From positions 1 to 7,056 of the forward strand of contig CAMYIQ010000136.1 in assembly GCA_947258465.1 (NCBI GenBank): DNA of 7,056 bases. Reading direction: 5' to 3'. Positions 6,553 through 7,056 of the stretch are shown here, one piece after another; the stretch's first letter is position 1, and every line of letters begins with the position of its first letter. This DNA is from an uncultured Erythrobacter sp. (GTDB lineage Bacteria; Pseudomonadota; Alphaproteobacteria; Sphingomonadales; Sphingomonadaceae). The position numbers and the translations under genes were made by a program. Under the pieces are notes generated by a model that was given only the letters and a program-made list of their open reading frames with translations, searched no databases and was not told the DNA's origin.

Positions 6553-6583
6553 CGAAGCGTCATCTACGATCCGCGGCGCTTCG
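6553..6583. repeat. 7-bp inverted repeat CGAAGCG / CGCTTCG
   Basis: Arms at 6553-6559 and 6577-6583 are separated by 17 bases. In RNA this would form a modest hairpin in the probable leader of the Cys-repeat gene. No T run follows, so it is not a terminator. It is weak on its own. Confidence 0.3.
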
Positions 6584-6650
6584 TTGCGCGGCGGCGGACC
6601 ATCTCGCCCCTCCAGGTGTAGACCCGTCGCCGCTTCAGCATTCAACAAGC

Positions 6651-6656
6651 GAAAGG
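6651..6656 (+). promoter_or_regulatory. ribosome binding site of the Cys-repeat gene
   Basis: GAAAGG lies nine bases before the ATG at 6666. It supports that start, which also places a signal peptide exactly at the N-terminus. Confidence 0.65.
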
Positions 6657-6665
6657 TCCGTTCAC

Positions 6666-6977
6666 ATGCGTATTCCAACTATCGCCCTCTCGATCACGCT
6701 AGCAATCGGGACAATGCCTGCTTTCCTGGCGCCCCTCTCGGCTCAGCAATCCTCGACCGAGGTTGCCAAGGACGGTTCGTGTCCCACGGGTTTCAAGGCG
6801 AGCGGATCGTCCTGCAAGTCTTCGGGTAAGGTTGCGATCGTTCGGCTGGGGTCGTGCCCTACCGGCTTCAAGAGCTCGGGAAACTACTGCGTCGGTGGTA
6901 AGGGCGATTATGCAGAGGTGCGCGATGGATCGTGCCCCTCCGGTCTCAAATCCTCGGGCCGCTACTGCGTAAAGTAA
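6666..6977 (+). CDS. small secreted protein with three Cys-pair repeats
   Basis: I do not recognise a named family. The 103-residue product has a signal peptide: Arg2, a hydrophobic core to about residue 24, and a likely cut after LSA (residue 26). The mature part of about 77 residues is three repeats of 25-26 residues. Each follows the pattern GSCP-T/S-G-F/L-K-x-S-G-x-x-C. The Cys pairs are 39/50, 64/75 and 90/101, always 11 apart, and no other Cys is present, which suggests one disulfide per repeat. A short V-x-x-G lead precedes each unit (V-R-x-G in the second and third). The mature protein is Lys/Arg-, Ser- and Gly-rich with no membrane segment, so it is probably periplasmic or released. 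It has its own ribosome site and strong terminator and appears monocistronic. Lectin-like, cell-wall-binding or toxin-like roles are possible but nothing shown here selects one. Confidence 0.85.
   Translation: MRIPTIALSITLAIGTMPAFLAPLSAQQSSTEVAKDGSCPTGFKASGSSCKSSGKVAIVRLGSCPTGFKSSGNYCVGGKGDYAEVRDGSCPSGLKSSGRYCVK
6771..6968 (+). repeat. three tandem protein repeats with Cys pairs
   Basis: The core units lie at 6771-6815, 6846-6890 and 6924-6968, each 15 codons from the residue before Gly-Ser-Cys-Pro to the second Cys. The protein pattern is well kept while many synonymous positions differ, so this is an old duplication under selection rather than a recent DNA repeat. Confidence 0.85.
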
Positions 6978-6998
6978 CCGCAATCCGAAGAACGCGGC

Positions 6999-7034
6999 GG
7001 GCAGCATCGTGCAGGCACGGTGCTGCCCCTTTTT
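6999..7034 (+). terminator. rho-independent terminator of the Cys-repeat gene
   Basis: GGGCAGCA (6999-7006) pairs with TGCTGCCC (7021-7028). The stem continues inward through one T-G pair and CGTG/CACG to a four-base loop, about 13 bp in all. A C and five T residues follow (7029-7034). It begins 21 bases after the TAA and is the strongest terminator in the window. Confidence 0.9.
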
Positions 7035-7056
7035 CATGGTTGCGCCGATACGCAAG

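Larger units (their letters stand above)
6324..6665. other. 342-base gap between tRNA-Ser and the Cys-repeat gene
   Basis: No reading frame here looks like a real protein; frames on both strands are short, lack family resemblance and overlap the next gene in the wrong frame. The stretch contains three perfect palindromes (6332-6341, 6372-6383, 6482-6491) and one spaced inverted repeat (6553-6583). It must hold the promoter of the gene at 6666 unless the tRNA transcript reads through. I could not pick a convincing promoter. Confidence 0.6.

Noticed and set aside
6442..6678. Minus-strand frame of 78 codons in the gap before the Cys-repeat gene
   Set aside because: It has no signal peptide, domain or clear ribosome site, and its start lies antisense to the start region of the real gene.

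Overview
This 7,056-base window is GC-rich, gene-dense bacterial DNA. The protein sequences look like the sphingomonad/erythrobacter branch of Alphaproteobacteria: a single long Rsh-type (p)ppGpp enzyme, a secreted leukotriene-A4-hydrolase-like M1 peptidase, and a secreted divergent cyclophilin. That placement is inferred from protein style, since no 16S gene or other marker is present.

Layout. (1) Positions 2-4555, plus strand: four tightly packed genes. They are the 3' part of an M1 zinc aminopeptidase, a small exported protein with a degenerate OmpA-like domain (ATGA overlap with the peptidase), a bifunctional RelA/SpoT homologue after a 53-base gap, and a small VOC/glyoxalase-fold protein (ATGA overlap with the RelA/SpoT gene). 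(2) Positions 4552-5924, minus strand: a secreted divergent cyclophilin followed by a DUF1905 protein that probably starts at a TTG overlapping the cyclophilin stop. This pair converges on the VOC gene, and both stop codons lie in one CTAG palindrome. (3) Positions 5925-6232: no gene, but an intrinsic-terminator-like hairpin points toward the cyclophilin gene from just upstream of its start. (4) Positions 6233-6323: tRNA-Ser(GGA) with encoded CCA. (5) Positions 6324-6665: no gene seen, three short perfect palindromes. (6) Positions 6666-6977: a small secreted protein made of three Cys-pair repeats, followed by a strong intrinsic terminator.

How the genes fit together. The RelA/SpoT protein sets cytoplasmic alarmone levels. 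The peptidase, OmpA-like protein, cyclophilin and Cys-repeat protein all belong outside the cytoplasm, or probably do (the peptidase signal sequence lies outside the window). The rest is ordinary chromosomal housekeeping. No phage, transposon, CRISPR or recognisable defence module is present. The least explained items are the Cys-repeat protein, the terminator facing the cyclophilin gene, and the rebuilt cyclophilin active site.
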